A stretch of 64,000 nucleotides of DNA from Homalodisca vitripennis (GCF_021130785.1 NC_060208.1:169316501-169380500), one strand, 5' to 3'. Positions 38,314-51,130 are shown, counted from the stretch's first letter. The notes: generated by a model from the sequence alone, not told the origin. Numbers and translations: made by a program.

Positions 38314-38328
38314 TGTACTTTTTAATTT
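38259..38328. repeat. 18-bp inverted repeat around a (TA)n core
   Basis: AAATTAAAAAATACAGTA (38259-38276) pairs with TACTGTACTTTTTAATTT (38311-38328), 17 of 18 positions, around about 34 bp of TA repeats. It could form a cruciform and looks like a tiny palindromic element. Confidence 0.75.
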
Positions 38329-38329
38329 G

Positions 38330-39989
38330 GGACATGTTAGAGTAAGGCATTTAATTATCGTGTCACATGATATAGTATACTTACAGGATAATATTTAAGA
38401 AGAAATCGAAGGGAAATTATATAAAATTTCTATCATTTACTAAATGTTCTTTTTATAAAATCTAAAATCTGACAAATTTTTATTTGTAGATAGTCTAATT
38501 TATTTACTATGTGAAATCCTTTTAAATAAATAAATCTATAGCTAAGGTTAATAATATTATTCATTTTAATACATAGTGTTTGGAAACTAGAATAATAATA
38601 ATAAATGGTATATGTTTCATATCTTCGTTTTGGATCAAAATGACTGTTCTCAGATATCCGTATAGAGGCTAATACGTGTAAATAAGTATAGCATGACATT
38701 ACACGAAATTGATTTTAAACGGTTAAGTTAATATATAACTAGTGCGTTTGAAGTAGTATAATTTTAAACATGAACTATGGTTTTATACTTTTTAAATAAA
38801 ATACAAATCGATTTAATGTGAATTGGAAAAAAATCTGTGGTGAAAGAAAGTATAATATAAATACACAACGGAGTATGAAAACAATTATATTCGTGTGCGA
38901 TTAATTACAAGAGTTTATACAGACATAGGTCTTAAGAGAGTTTAAAAGTTATAGTTCAACATGATTAACGAAATAAATGGATAACCTAATGGCAAGAAAT
39001 GAGTTTAATTGTATAGAATTAAATATAATCCTTTCCCTACCTTCGTATTTATCTCTCTCGTTGAAATAGCTAAGCTGTTCATAATCTAATCTGTATGAAG
39101 TAATCTCAAAAACAAAAACAGTAGGATGAAATATGAGCTAAATCCCTCGGGAATCATCTAGTTTTAATGACTGCTTTTTCGTATGTAAATGACAATTAGA
39201 ACTACCTAATGCATTTCCCCACGCAAAAAATTCTAATTGGCAATTTAGACAATCACCTGTGTTTCTTCTTTCTCTCTAGGGTAAACACTAGATTATATCC
39301 GTTATTTTTACATAATATTAAAAGTTTAGTCCGTTTTTACATTATGATAAAATATATGTATGCACACAAGCTTTTTACTACACATGTTATGAAAGTCGAA
39401 TCTCGAATTTGTGAAATCTATCCTAAGTGCGTGTGTGCGCGCGCACACACACACATATAGACATACCTTTAAATTTAAACAATATATATTCCTCCTGTAA
39501 CATTGTAGCAGGTTTGACCATGGAGATTCATTTTCATAGATACATAAATAGTATATAAAGAGTCTGTATTTTGATACGCATGTGTTGGGTGAGATTTGTA
39601 ATATATGATATTTAAATTTACAGTGTAAAACGCAAGTTTAGTGGCTCTTTAGTAAGATGAATGGTTGTGGTGTCACTTAACGACGAGTTGTGGAGATCAC
39701 GAAAGATTTACAGCCCAAGTTGACTGGTGACGGAGACAGCATGTGATAAATGTGGCTGTGTGAGATATAAGCTCGCTTGTACTACAACGTAAAAAACTAC
39801 AAAACATCAATAATGAACTAATTCTTATTTCTCACAGGCTTTTGTTGATTATACGGTATAGATTATGTGTTTTGTTCGTGATATTTATAAAAACATTTAT
39901 CTGCATAAAAACTTCTAATGTGACAGTTGTATAAGGGAAATAATTGTCAGGGCGTTTCGTTACATAAGATTAACGGCGATATAGTTTAA
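38330..39989. other. Unassigned AT-rich intergenic DNA
   Basis: No gene is recognised. A short GT/GC/CA compound repeat lies at about 39429-39456. Confidence 0.5.
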
Positions 39990-40089
39990 CCCCCCCCCCC
40001 CCACCCCCCCCCCCCCCCACCCCCCCCCCCCCCCACCCCCCCCCCCCCCCACCCCCCCCCCCCCCCACCCCCCCCCCCCCCCACCCCCC
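39990..40089. repeat. C-rich 16-mer tandem tract
   Basis: About six units of a C-run closed by a single A (period near 16 bp) with almost no other base. The minus strand is thus G-runs separated by T, able to form G-quadruplexes, and the plus strand could form i-motifs. Confidence 0.95.
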
Positions 40090-41276
40090 AAAATATGATT
40101 ATTTTTAGTCAAAAAGAAAAAAAATGGACATTATTACAATAATTCTTAATGGAATAATAAATAGTTATAACACACTACATTTCTTATTTTTATACAAATG
40201 CATGAAATTATTAAGCGAAAAAATTACATATAAAATAAGTCTACCATACATATAAAGTTAGAACACATCTCAAGAAGCTGGAAAGATAAAATATTGTAGC
40301 CTAAACACCAATCTGCGGCAGCTGTCGGTGACGACTAACAAATGGGAACTTTAGTGTTCTTGACAGTTTCACAACTCTTTATTAAACTTGTTGTATATTG
40401 TTAGAGGTACCTGTTATGCTATGCATCAAGAACGATAGAGAAATACTAAACAAATACCTAATAGTTTTAATCTAATTTTTTGTTTCATTAAATATGAAGA
40501 AAATCCCCATCCAGATCTGAAAATTTCAATTACGTATATGGTTCCTTCTTTAGCATTACAAAAGCATTTCATATGACGCTGAATATAAAAGAAAGGTAAA
40601 AAATGTATCAATATACATAAAAAGACAAGACTCCAAATTAATCATCAATAATTCTCCAATTTTCTGATTTATTGGAATTATAAATATTATAATTTGACAT
40701 CAAAATGCCTCAAATTTAAATCAAAATCAAACATCCTTAAGATTTTAAAGATTGTTATAACTCCTGGAAGTGCTATCTTTTTTATTTAAAAACTCTTAAT
40801 GTCCTATATACATAAAATTTACCAGGCATGTTAATTATAACTTTAAATGAAAAAACAAACGAATTTTCATGAACATCTAACTCCCATAGGGTATAAAAGG
40901 ATTTTTCACCCTTAGAAAAATCATATTTATGTTGTTTAACTTCCTGATGGTCTGAACTATGGAATTACTGTATAAATACATATAGCTTTAGATCTCAACA
41001 GACAAATCAAAAATTGTTCATGTTTATCAAATATCAAGGGCTGAAATTAGTAACAAACCTTAGTAAAACTGCATTTGTTTTACTAAATTCCAGCTCCCCT
41101 TGAAATTTGAAATTTAACATATGTATGTATTTTCCTTTAAAAACACTTAAATACATCCGGAAATACCTCAAAGTTTTCAGCACAACCTAGGGCTGAAATA
41201 CCTTTGACCAGAAGTAGATTAGTATGAATGGAAGTAGATTACTTGTGACTTATGAAGAATTTTCAGATCAATGAAT

Positions 41277-41311
<35 letters not shown>

Positions 41312-42147
41312 ATATGTATCGGGGCGAAAAGGTTATCTTTTTACGGTGGCGGAAATACGTTAGGCTGGTATTTGATAACAATGGCTTATAATAGCCGCTT
41401 TATTACAGAAAAGTTCACTAACGTATTTTCTTAATCGATTGGACGATGCAAAAGCTACTTAAAATGATGCCTAATCGCCTAATGAGGCGTTCATCATCAC
41501 CTGTGATCAATGAAGGAAGTTCAGGGTCCAGAGTGCAGCATCCTGATTTGGGTATAATAAGCAGAAACTCATATTTTACTTCATATCTCTAATAATATCT
41601 TTTTCGTGGCCTTTGTAGATTTTATTTTCGGAGTACATATGTATCTGAATGGTAAGTACTAGTGATATTTCAGTAATAGTATACAGTATTGAAGTAGATG
41701 TTTAGTGAAATATAGAAAACATTTCTAAAATCAGTCTAAAAATTACCATTATGACTTACTAACATACCATATATTTGGCAAAAATCTAGGATGAATTCTT
41801 TCTCTCCCGATATTTTGTTTAATGACAAATATTTTCCACCAATTTGCATTCAATTTCCAAAATTTGTTTTTTATTTTACCCTACAAATACAAGTCTACAT
41901 ATAGTCTCCATAGGGTGTTAGGACATGTAGACCACACGTCTTAATATACCACATATAAAAGCCTCATAAAATTGTACTGAGCCTGTTGACAAATTTATTT
42001 ATTCTGCTATTTTCTTGCTGGATTCAACGATACAAATAAGACAGATGTAATCCTCAAAACATTCAAATGTCGTTTATAAAAATTTTGATTGTGAAACAAT
42101 GGGTTAAGCACTCCAAACATTGAATTCGGTATGAAATAAAACTTTTT

Positions 42148-42169
<22 letters not shown>
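40090..42169. other. Unassigned AT-rich intergenic DNA
   Basis: No coding features. There are (TA)n runs at about 41278-41300 and 42152-42178. Confidence 0.5.
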
Positions 42170-42182
<13 letters not shown>

Positions 42183-42258
42183 CAATAAACATAGAATCAT
42201 AAAAAGTACTTGCTCTGCCGGGACTCTAACCCGGATCTCTCACTTGCAGTGTGAATGT
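42170..42258 (-). mobile_element. tRNA-like SINE, copy 2 (5' half lost)
   Basis: On the minus strand it reads GCACATTCACACTGCAAGTG, then a T-arm-like CCGGGTTAGAGTCCCGG, GAGCAAGTACTTTTT and the tail ATTCTATGTTTATTGAA, matching copy 1 at 37917-38030. The 5' half of the tRNA region is replaced by a (CA)n run at about 42259-42292. The anticodon-loop change and B-box change show divergence. The copies are inverted relative to each other. Confidence 0.7.

Positions 42259-42292
<34 letters not shown>
42259..42292. repeat. (CA)n microsatellite at the broken 5' side of SINE copy 2
   Basis: About 17 CA dinucleotides adjoining the truncated tRNA-like sequence. Confidence 0.93.
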
Positions 42293-42299
<7 letters not shown>

Positions 42300-45200
42300 G
42301 ACTTATCGGAGTAACCTTATAATGTACATAAACCAATATAGTTTAGAAATATCTTGAAGTTATATCGAAAAGCAAGTCACTGATACTTCAATTCACCCTG
42401 CACTTAGAACTGAGAGTGTGATTGCACTACTTAATGTTTGACCTACACTCAAAACTCTGTTCCTAGTGTGTGGCAGTGATTAATTTCCATAGATGAAGCG
42501 ATCATAAAAATACGTTAGAAAAGATTGAAATGGCCTTTAATTATTGTCTAGTACCTTTAAACTAAGAATGGGACACATTAGCTTAGGGGAAAACGGTCGG
42601 ATTTTGAATGGTTAGAACTGTGAGCTTGGAATAGAATGGTCGTAAACCAAGGAAATGTGATGCAAACAATTTCTTCTTGGAAGCGACCCAAAATGATTGG
42701 ATTAGGTTGCGCTGGCAAACATTAAGAGGAGTTTATTCGTCGGAAAAGATAATAAGTCTGAAATTCTTTTCGTTGATTCTGTATTACCACCCATGTAGAG
42801 GTATACCAAGCCGTGAGTCGTAACAGGGTTATCTGAGATTGCATGCAACATTTGGATCCAGCTTATTTCATTCTCAAGATGTTCTGCGGCCAGATAGTTC
42901 GAAATAAAATGATAAAAACAGGTTTTCTCGCAAATAAAGTATCATTTACCTCAATCTTGTAGTAATGAATTTTCATGCAAAATTTTAACTATACATTTGG
43001 AATCTTTCTCGACATATCCTGCTGCATGATGTATTCAGATTTTCATTACATTGGCTTTCATATCAGTCTAAAAACAATAAATTTCTCCACACCAAGTTGT
43101 ATAAATAGTTTGTTATGTTTTTATTTAGGCTACATTTGTAAATACGTCATAGATTTGAATCTCTTACAGATGTATTGGTTTTAAATATTTTTTCTGCCCT
43201 CTTGTGGCCATCATGGTTGCCCATGAAACCAATGTAAAAATATTTATTAATGCTCAGTTATGTCTCATGAAGGGACATCTTTGAACTCAGTGTTCCTCAT
43301 TTATAAATAAAAAATTTGAAACCTATAGTTCAGTTTGTTTTCGATATATCGTGTGAACAGAAAGACAGATAGCAGACATAGAGACATATAAACAGACAGT
43401 CAGACAAAAATTCAATCCATTTTTACATTTCAATATCATGATTTATTTTGTAACCGTAAATGAATCTTCTTCCGATAAAGATGAACAATAACGAGAAAAA
43501 GAAGATAGTACACGTAACGTATAAGTGTTCTATGTAATCAAGAACTTTGTTAGAAACCATCAATGTAAATACTCGTGCCATACAGTGAAGCGCATAATGA
43601 TTCATCTTCTAAGGTATCACCGTTGAGTGTCTTCTCATTGAACTAAAAAGACTGTTGTTTGTTAGGGAGACTTCTATGTTAACTCCTCTTTATGACTCAC
43701 AAAAAGTAAGTTTAAATGATTTTATATGAATAATACAACTTTCATCCTAATTAGAGACTATGTTTTAAATAAATTTTGGCTTACTTTACGTACATTTATC
43801 ACACAATGTGCGTTCTTCGAATTGAAGAAGACTTTTTCGTGGAGCCAAACATATTTTATTTACATTAAAATAGTGTACGACAAAAAACTTAAAACCTTTA
43901 AGCAATGCACCAAAGTTTTAAAATAATTGTGCATCTACAAGGAAACTGTTATTTAGTTTAAGTACAGTTTACGTTACAAGTTAAAATATAAGGGAAACTC
44001 CGAAGTAAAGACAGAAATATACATAGGTCGGCACAGGCTCGATAAGGATAGTGTTGATGTGAAACTGTAGTTTCAGCTCGCTGGGGATCACTTGAGTGGT
44101 AAAGCGGGCCCACAGCACAAGCCTGTCAGTAGGAGAAAGCCACATGATACGTCCCACTCAGTTCGAAGAGTCCACCGTATTCTTACTAATTTTGTATGTT
44201 ATATTTTCTATATTTTCTTTATGCATCTTGCTGAGCCATTACAGAATTTTACATAAGTAGGTCTAATGCTACTCCAGTATTCTTTGCAAGGAAAACTCAA
44301 TCCGAAAAAGGCGTTTTACAATTTACGATTTTTTAGAAACTGTTAGGGTCGTCTTAAGGTACTTTAATACAATCGATCGTCAATTTTTCTCAGCTAAAAT
44401 TGATTTTGTGTGAACTATTTTCTACATTAGACATTATTTTAACAGATATGTTTTGTGTTTAGTGAAAATGATAAGTTTCTTAACTTGTTTTACTATTATT
44501 AATTATATTTCGAGCTTTCGCGGGGCGACTTCAAAGAGATTTTATATAAGATTATAAGTCATCCTAAACAACCTCCTGTCTCTAATCCTTCCTTCCAGTA
44601 TTTAAACGAAATCCGTATTAAATGTACATCATTATGTACTTCAAATTATTGAGATCTTTCTATAGCGTTGCAGTTATGCCGCGTCTCTCTATCCGAAAGG
44701 TTGCGGGTTAGATTCCTGGGGGTGTCAATAAGAATTTGCAATAAATATTGACTAAACGTTTAAAACACTACCCTGTAATGTTTATTCCATAATGCGTCAA
44801 TGATAAATCATAATCATGTAATGCATTGGCAATACTTAGTTAAAGTTTTTTTATTTGGAAATTCAATTAAAAAGCTTTAATATAACCCACCTTAATGAAC
44901 TATGCCTTAGCTACTTCTACACAAGTTAATCAAAACTGGTTAGCTTCCTTGACATCTTGTTATGACAGTTTTACTGTGGAGTAAAAGAATAAATTGTAAT
45001 TTATCATGGAGACATTCGTTTCACAGAACTATAGGTCCAAAAGAGCAAAACTTAACCTTAACACCTATTGTACACAAGAACTTTGAAATGTTGGATGAAC
45101 TTAGTAAGAATGTCCCCTTATATCGGGAGTAGATTTGTATTTACCTTAGTAGGCTTCACAGTTTTAGGTATATTTATTGGGCAATAAGACAAACTCAACA

Positions 45201-45379
45201 ACGGCAGTGAAATTTTAGACCGAGAGAAGATTGCAGAACGAAAGTAGACGCTATTTCACCAAAACAGGTTTCTAGGTCCTGCATATATATTGTATTCATA
45301 CGGTAAATAAAGCAATTAAAAATTTTCCACCGCATATGTTGTAGGCTAAATTAAAATGAAGCAGCTGAAAGTAGACACT
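42293..45379. other. Unassigned intergenic DNA
   Basis: No gene is recognised. A fragment with a B-box-like GGGTTAGATTCC near 44705-44716 (context gccgcgtctctctatccgaa) may be another tRNA-derived relic. The stretch 43195-43410 (ccctcttgtggccatcatgg, then ctgtctg-type runs on the opposite strand) looks like a dispersed repeat of unknown class. Confidence 0.4.
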
Positions 45380-45867
45380 TTGTGACCGAAGAAGACCTCT
45401 CAGTCATACATTTATGAGTCATACATTATCAAGGACCGCCTTGATAAATTCCTCATTTCAATTGGGAGTTTTTCCCTCACTCCTGAAGATGTCAAAAGTA
45501 ACCCCTATCTTTAAAAAAGACGACCCTACACTCATGAATAACTATCGGCCTGTCTCTATTTTGCCTATTTTAAGCAAACTATTTGAAAAGTTGTTTTTAG
45601 TGCGAATGCTTCAGTTTCTGAATAAACACAATCAGCTCACAAATGACCAATTTGGCTTCAGAAAGGGCAAATCGACAATAGATGCAATTGTGGGTCTTGT
45701 CTATATGATTGTAGAGGGATTGGAAAGTCGAAATCACACTTTAAGTTTGTTTTCTCGATTTATCTAAAGCTTTCGATTGTGTTGACCATATTACACTGCT
45801 TGACAGCCTGGAATCGCATGGCATTCGAGGCGTGCCTCTCACATGGCTTAGTTCATTCTTAGTTCAT
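45380..45867 (+). mobile_element. LINE A, fragment 1 (reverse transcriptase N-terminal part)
   Basis: The frame 45414-45767 encodes KVTPIFKKDDP, NNYRPVSILPILSKLFEKL and NDQFGFRKGKSTIDAI, the fingers and palm entry of a non-LTR reverse transcriptase of the CR1/Jockey group. A frameshift at about 45752 leads into [11 protein letters not shown] in the next frame. The endonuclease half is missing, so the copy is 5'-truncated. It is interrupted after about 45867 by LINE B and resumes at about 51155. Confidence 0.88.
45852..45867. repeat. Left target duplication of LINE B (approximate)
   Basis: TTCATTCTTAGTTCAT resembles TTCATTCCTAAGTCAT at 51155-51170 (14 of 16). The right copy continues LINE A in frame, so this is the insertion point of LINE B; divergence suggests some age. 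Confidence 0.6.
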
Positions 45868-46069
45868 GGCTTAGAGAGGGGATGACTCTTTGCATGTGAA
45901 CACGTGTTTCATCGGCTCTTACTTTCATCTTTAATTTCATGTGTTTTTTCTCTACAGTTTTTATTTAAAGTTATATCAGTTTTTAAAGCATTTCCATCCA
46001 CTTCGTTTGTGTTTAATAGTTGCGGGTAAACTAGCCGAAGAGTTTTATTATTTAATAAAAAAAGATTTT

Positions 46070-46924
46070 ATGTTTCGGTCGCCACCGCATCTGAGGTCGG
46101 GAGCGAAGGGCAAACCCGTTCCCTTATCTACAACTGATAAGAGTAAGCCTACTTTCCAGCGTTCATTATCAGCGTCATCAGCGATAACTTCGACCGGATC
46201 CACAACAATGGCAAGCTCCAATAAAAACACGGGAGGACTCGACTCGGTATCTGTGGAGAGTTGCGTTAGCTCTTATCTGTCGAGCGCGGGTGTAATTACT
46301 GAGCTTGTTCAGCGCCTCGGAGATCAAATAAAGGACATCGTGGAGGTAGCGGTACGAGCTGCGTTAGCTACCTTCCAAGAAGAGATGAAGAGGCTGCATG
46401 ACGAGTTGGTCACCGTGACAGCAAGAGTGGGTGAGCTGGAGGATCGAGTGCTGGACAAGACGGACGATCTTGAACAATACCAAAGGCGGGATAACCTGAG
46501 AATCTTTGGCATCCAGGAGACCAAGGGCGAAGACACGGACAAGCTGGTCGTCGAGCTGTGTCGGGAGAAGCTGGGAGTGGAGTTGTCTGATGCGGCGATT
46601 CACCGTAGTCATCGCATCGGTAAACAGCCCAGGCAAAACAGCGATGGGAAGCAGCTGGCTCGCCCTATCATTGTGAGGTTTACCACCTACCGGCAGCGCC
46701 AGCAAGTGTATGCTTCGAAGAAGAAGTTAAAGGGCTCAGGAGTTACCATCCGCGAAGATCTGACCGCACGCAGGATGGAGGTGTTCCGGGCGGCAGTAGC
46801 TCAGCACGGGCCGAGGAACACTTGGACGCTGGATGGTCGTGTTCTGTGGGTTGATCGGGGCGGCAGGAAAGGTGTTGGTACTCGGCTGGCGGACCTCGCG
46901 TCGAATTCAACAGGCACCAAGTAA
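46070..46924 (+). CDS. LINE B ORF1 protein (coiled coil, L1-ORF1-like)
   Basis: 285 codons from ATG 46070. The same frame is open from ATG 45941, but the added N-terminus is hydrophobic and lies near the element's 5' end. A Ser/Thr-rich N-terminus precedes a helical region (EEMKRLHDELVTVTARVGEL, then DKTDDLEQYQRRDNLRIFGI), which resembles the coiled coil entering the RRM of L1-type ORF1 proteins. IIVRFTTYRQRQQVYASKK and VTIREDLTARRMEVF fit the RRM end and C-terminal domain. Such proteins bind element RNA as nucleic-acid chaperones. No CCHC knuckle is seen. The frame is intact and noticeably GC-rich compared with the rest of the element. Confidence 0.8.
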   Translation: MFRSPPHLRSGAKGKPVPLSTTDKSKPTFQRSLSASSAITSTGSTTMASSNKNTGGLDSVSVESCVSSYLSSAGVITELVQRLGDQIKDIVEVAVRAALATFQEEMKRLHDELVTVTARVGELEDRVLDKTDDLEQYQRRDNLRIFGIQETKGEDTDKLVVELCREKLGVELSDAAIHRSHRIGKQPRQNSDGKQLARPIIVRFTTYRQRQQVYASKKKLKGSGVTIREDLTARRMEVFRAAVAQHGPRNTWTLDGRVLWVDRGGRKGVGTRLADLASNSTGTK

Positions 46925-47959
46925 ATCGTTCGTTGTATTTATCAAGTTATTTTAGTTTTAATTTCTTTGTTGCTTTTATTGTTTTTAGGTCTTAAAATTA
47001 CTATATAAATAATACTTTCATTTTTTTATTTTTTAAGAATATGAGTATAATTTAATTTTACATGTACACATTTTATTTATTCCAAATGAAATAAAAAGTA
47101 TCATAAAATAACTATTTCGTTTAATAATACAAATATATTCTGTAAATGCTTCAAATAATAATCAGTTTATAATATTCAATATTTAGTTCAATATTATTTT
47201 ATTAATATCAATTTTTATTTTGTTAATCAATAGTACTTTCTAATGAAAATAGTCTAAATATTCCGTTTTTCTAAACACATACTTATAATATCTTATAGTA
47301 ATGGTTATTTATATTGTTCTATACAAATTTACAGTAAGATTTTTTTGGAATAGATTTCCACCATTTACCATTTTCTGTATACTAGAGTAATAAAATATTA
47401 TATTTATATGATTAATTTATTTCATAAGTATAACTTTTATTTTTCTTTTAACATTCAGAACATTTCTTTTTTTACAAAACAATGCTATATTTTATTAAAT
47501 CTCACACAATAATCTACAGTCATAATATGTGTATATATGTGTGTGTATGTATGTATGTATATGTGTATGCGAGTTTGTGGTAATTTGTACATAGTTTTGC
47601 TTATGTATGATTTGAATGATATTATAATCTATATGTTTATATTGTGATTTTTTTCTCTTAAAGCAAGTGGAGGTTGACTGTGGTGTATTATTACACTATG
47701 TTAGCTTTATTGATATGATTGTGTATATTTTAGTTTACAGATTGAATTTATTTGAGCTGATGGATCTATTTTGTGTTACTGTGTCACTTATGTGTTCTGG
47801 TATATCACTTGTTACAAATAATGTTAGTTTTAAGTTTTGTACAATAAATCTACACGGTGAAGTAGGATATGTGTGTGTGTGTGTGTTGCATGAAAGGGTT
47901 GCCTACAGTGACGCGGCCACGGTCTGTCGGTCGCGGCCCGCGGGGCCTCGCGGCGTGTT
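46925..47959. other. LINE B inter-ORF spacer
   Basis: About 1 kb. Most is very AT-rich with a GT/AT microsatellite at about 47527-47575, and it ends in a sharply GC-rich stretch at about 47910-48005. A frame at 47667-48062 overlaps the start of ORF2 but has no recognised domain. The spacer is unusually long for this group. Confidence 0.5.
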
Positions 47960-50860
47960 GTGGTGCTGGCGTCTGACGGTGCTGCCCCGAGCCGGCGCGT
48001 GCTTCCGTCAGCCCTCCCGGATCTTCTCTGCCAATCTCTTACTCCTTTCTCCAACTTCTTAAAGGCAGCTCATGTCAATGCTCAATCTCTTTATGGCCAC
48101 ATTGATGAATTTCGTTCCATTTTTCACTTATCTCCTGTTGACATTGTTCTAATTTCAGAAACCTGGCTGAAACCCCACCTAAGTGACAGAAGTGTTGAAC
48201 TTTCAGGTTTTAATCTGTACAGAAATGATCGCCTGCACAAAGGTGGTGGCGGGGTGGCTGTGTACGTCAGATCACACTTCCTTGTCTCTGTCCTCCTATC
48301 ATCAGATACATCCAGAGATGGACGGCCAGAATACATGTTTCTGGACGTCTGTGTTAATGGAACACACATTTTAATTGCTGTTTGTTACAGAGCTCCTCAC
48401 CTGGGCTACATGGCTGAGTTCGAACATGATCTTCTAGGTTTTTTGGCTCACTACAGTCATGTTATTGTGATGGGAGATTTTAATACTGATTTACTCGGAC
48501 CAATTACTTATGACCAAACTTTTTTAACTAATATGTTTTACTCGTGTAACATGACCATACTTCCTCTGCAAGCCACTCACCACACTGAGACTGCCGACAC
48601 CTGGCTTGATGTCATTGCTGTCTGTGACCAAACCCTGGTTGCGCACCACGGACAACTTCCTGCCCCTGGCCTTTCCAAACATGACCTTATTTTTCTTGCT
48701 TATAAACTAAGAACTCCCAAGATCGAACCAAAAGTTATGATTTATAGAAACTACAAAAATGTAAATCCTTATTCCCTGCTTATCGATGCTTCTCTAACTC
48801 CATGGTATGAGGTCACATCGGCTGATAATGTAGACACTATGGTATCAAAATTTAATTCATTAATGAATGGTCTTCTTGATAAACACGCTCCATTTGTTTC
48901 AAAAAGAGTAACCAAACAGCCTGCTCCATGGATCTCAGAATTTATTCGACACCTCCAGAAGCAAAGAGATAGAGCTTTCCTTAAGGCTAAGCGGTCCAAG
49001 TTACGTGATGACTGGGCTGCATATAAAAAATTAAGGAACAATGTGCAACAACAAATTAGAAATGCCAAGATCAGGTTTTACTACTCTTCCCTGTCTAAAA
49101 AACAATCTAGCAGAATGTTGTGGTCGAAATTAAAAGATCTTGGAGTTGGCAAGCCTAACACTTATTCACCGGTTACCCTTAATCTAGATGATATCAACAA
49201 CTTCTTTGTTGAGATTCCTGTTGATCAGTCTGGGGCTCAAGATTATGTCTCCGAGCTCGAAGGTGCTACTTTTAATAAACCTGGGTCTCAGTTCTCTTTC
49301 ACTCCAGTGACAGAGACAGAAGTGTTAAAGGCTATTATAAGGATGTCCAGCAACGCAGTTGGGGCCGATGGCATTCCTATAAGATTAATAAAAGACACTC
49401 TTCCAGTCACTCTTTCAACTATCACTGCTATATTCAATAAATCTCTGGCTACTTCAATGTTCCCACTGACATGGAAGTCTGCTTTAGTTCGCCCACTTCA
49501 GAAGTGTTCCTCTCCACTAAATCCTTCACAATTCAGGCCAATAAGTATACTCCCTGCTTTATCAAAGTGTTTGGAGCGGATTGTTCATCAGCAGTTTTCA
49601 ATATATCTAGAAAGTAATAACATTTTATCAAATTTTCAATCTGGTTTTCGCTCCAACCACAGCACTACTACTGCACTTCTAAAAATAGTTGATGATATAC
49701 GCCTTGGAATTGATAAGAGTCAGGTAACCATTTTAAACCCTTTTCGACTTTTCAAAGGCTTTTGACTGTGTTTATTATCCCCTTCTCCTCATCAAACTTA
49801 GGAAGGATGGTTTCTCTGATGGTAGTGTCAAGTGGGTTGAGTCTTACCTTTCGGGACGGCGCCAGTGTGTCAGATCAGGTGAGAAGCAGTCGAGATGGAG
49901 ACCAGTCACTCGTGGAGTTCCACAGGGTTCAGTCCTTGGGCCACTTCTATTTTCACTGTACATCGATGACATTACTACTCAAATTACCCATTTCAATTTT
50001 CACTTATATGCAGATGACTTACAAATATACCGCCACTTTTCCTTAACAGAAATGCAAACTTGTGTGACTCTCATGAATTCCGATATTGACGCTGTTACTC
50101 ACTGGACTTGGAAACATGGACTAAAATTAAACGTAGACAAAACTCAGTGTATTATGATAGGTCATCCAAAGCTTGTTCGTAAAATTGACTTTACTACGGC
50201 TCCCAAATTAAAACTAAATGATCAAGAGCTAGAATACTCTGAGAAAGTTAAAAATCTAGGACTTATTATTGACAAACACTTGAGATGGACTGAACAGGCT
50301 TCTTTGACATGTAATAGGGTCTTTGCCGGTGTTCACTGCCTTAAGCGGCTGGCTTCATATCTACCACAGCAAGTTAAAATAATGCTGATAAAGACTCTTG
50401 TACTGCCTCAATTCAACTACTGTGACATAGTCATTAATGACATGACTGTGGAGCTTTCAAATAGACTCCAGCGTGCTCAGAACTTTTGCATTAGGTTCAT
50501 TTTCAATCTCAGACGTGATGATCACGTAACGCCCTCTTCAATCAATTATCTATCTTAAAATTAAAAGACCTTCGAGACTATCACTCACTCATTCTGTTGC
50601 ACGCTCTTTTAAATACAAATTGTCCTAGTTATCTTTCAAACAACTTTCGATTTATGTCTGAAATAAGTGAAAGAAGTACAAGGAGGGGTACATCCTTATT
50701 ATCTATCCCAATTCATCGAACAACTACCTTTAGCAAATCTTTTACAGTTTCTGCCTGTCGATTGTGGAATGCTTTACCCGTGAACATCAGAGCCATCGAT
50801 AAGCGCGCTCGCTTTGGGGCGGAGGTCAGGGCCTTGATGCTGGGGGCTCAGGGGGTATAG
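47960..50860 (+). pseudogene. LINE B ORF2: endonuclease and reverse transcriptase (two frameshifts)
   Basis: The first piece, 47960-49765, carries the APE-type endonuclease: HVNAQSLYGHIDEF, ISETWLKPH, VIVMGDFNTDLL and the C-terminal SKHDLIF. The reverse transcriptase starts with GADGIPIRLIKD and FRPISILPALSKCLER. A +1 frameshift at about 49736 moves the continuation (DFSKAFDCV, GVPQGSVLGPLLF and the catalytic YADDLQIY near 50007-50030) into the frame open to 50558. A second shift at about 50540 precedes the last piece, which ends at 50860 (VSACRLWNALPVNIR). The enzyme would nick target DNA and reverse-transcribe the element RNA. Domains are complete, so only two indels disable it. Confidence 0.92.
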
Positions 50861-51076
50861 CGATTGGCGGCTTTGGTGTGCGGTACTTAGGGCAATTGCA
50901 TGCAAGTTGAATGAATGCGAGTGTGTGTCTTGCGATATTATTGTAAATTTGTATATAGTTACACTAATTATTGATGATTGTTTTTATTTTAAGATTCATT
51001 TAATATATAGTGTAAATAAATAGACTAAGTTTTAGTTATAAATATATTCATATATATATGTTAGTTTAATTTTTAT

Positions 51077-51120
51077 GAGGTTAAGTGGTAGAGAGGACTT
51101 TATAGTCCTAACTTCGCCTC
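51077..51120 (+). other. LINE B 3' stem-loop
   Basis: An inner perfect stem AGGACT-TTAT-AGTCCT (51094-51109) is enclosed by an outer imperfect stem GAGGTTAAGT (51077-51086) with ACTTCGCCTC (51111-51120). It lies about 20-35 bp before the (TTTCA)n tail, where CR1-like LINEs carry the hairpin recognised by their reverse transcriptase. Confidence 0.75.
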
Positions 51121-51130
51121 TAATAAAGTC

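Noticed and set aside
47667..48062. 131-codon frame as an extra LINE B gene
   Set aside because: It is hydrophobic and low in information, overlaps the start of the endonuclease frame and crosses a composition break; no domain is recognised.
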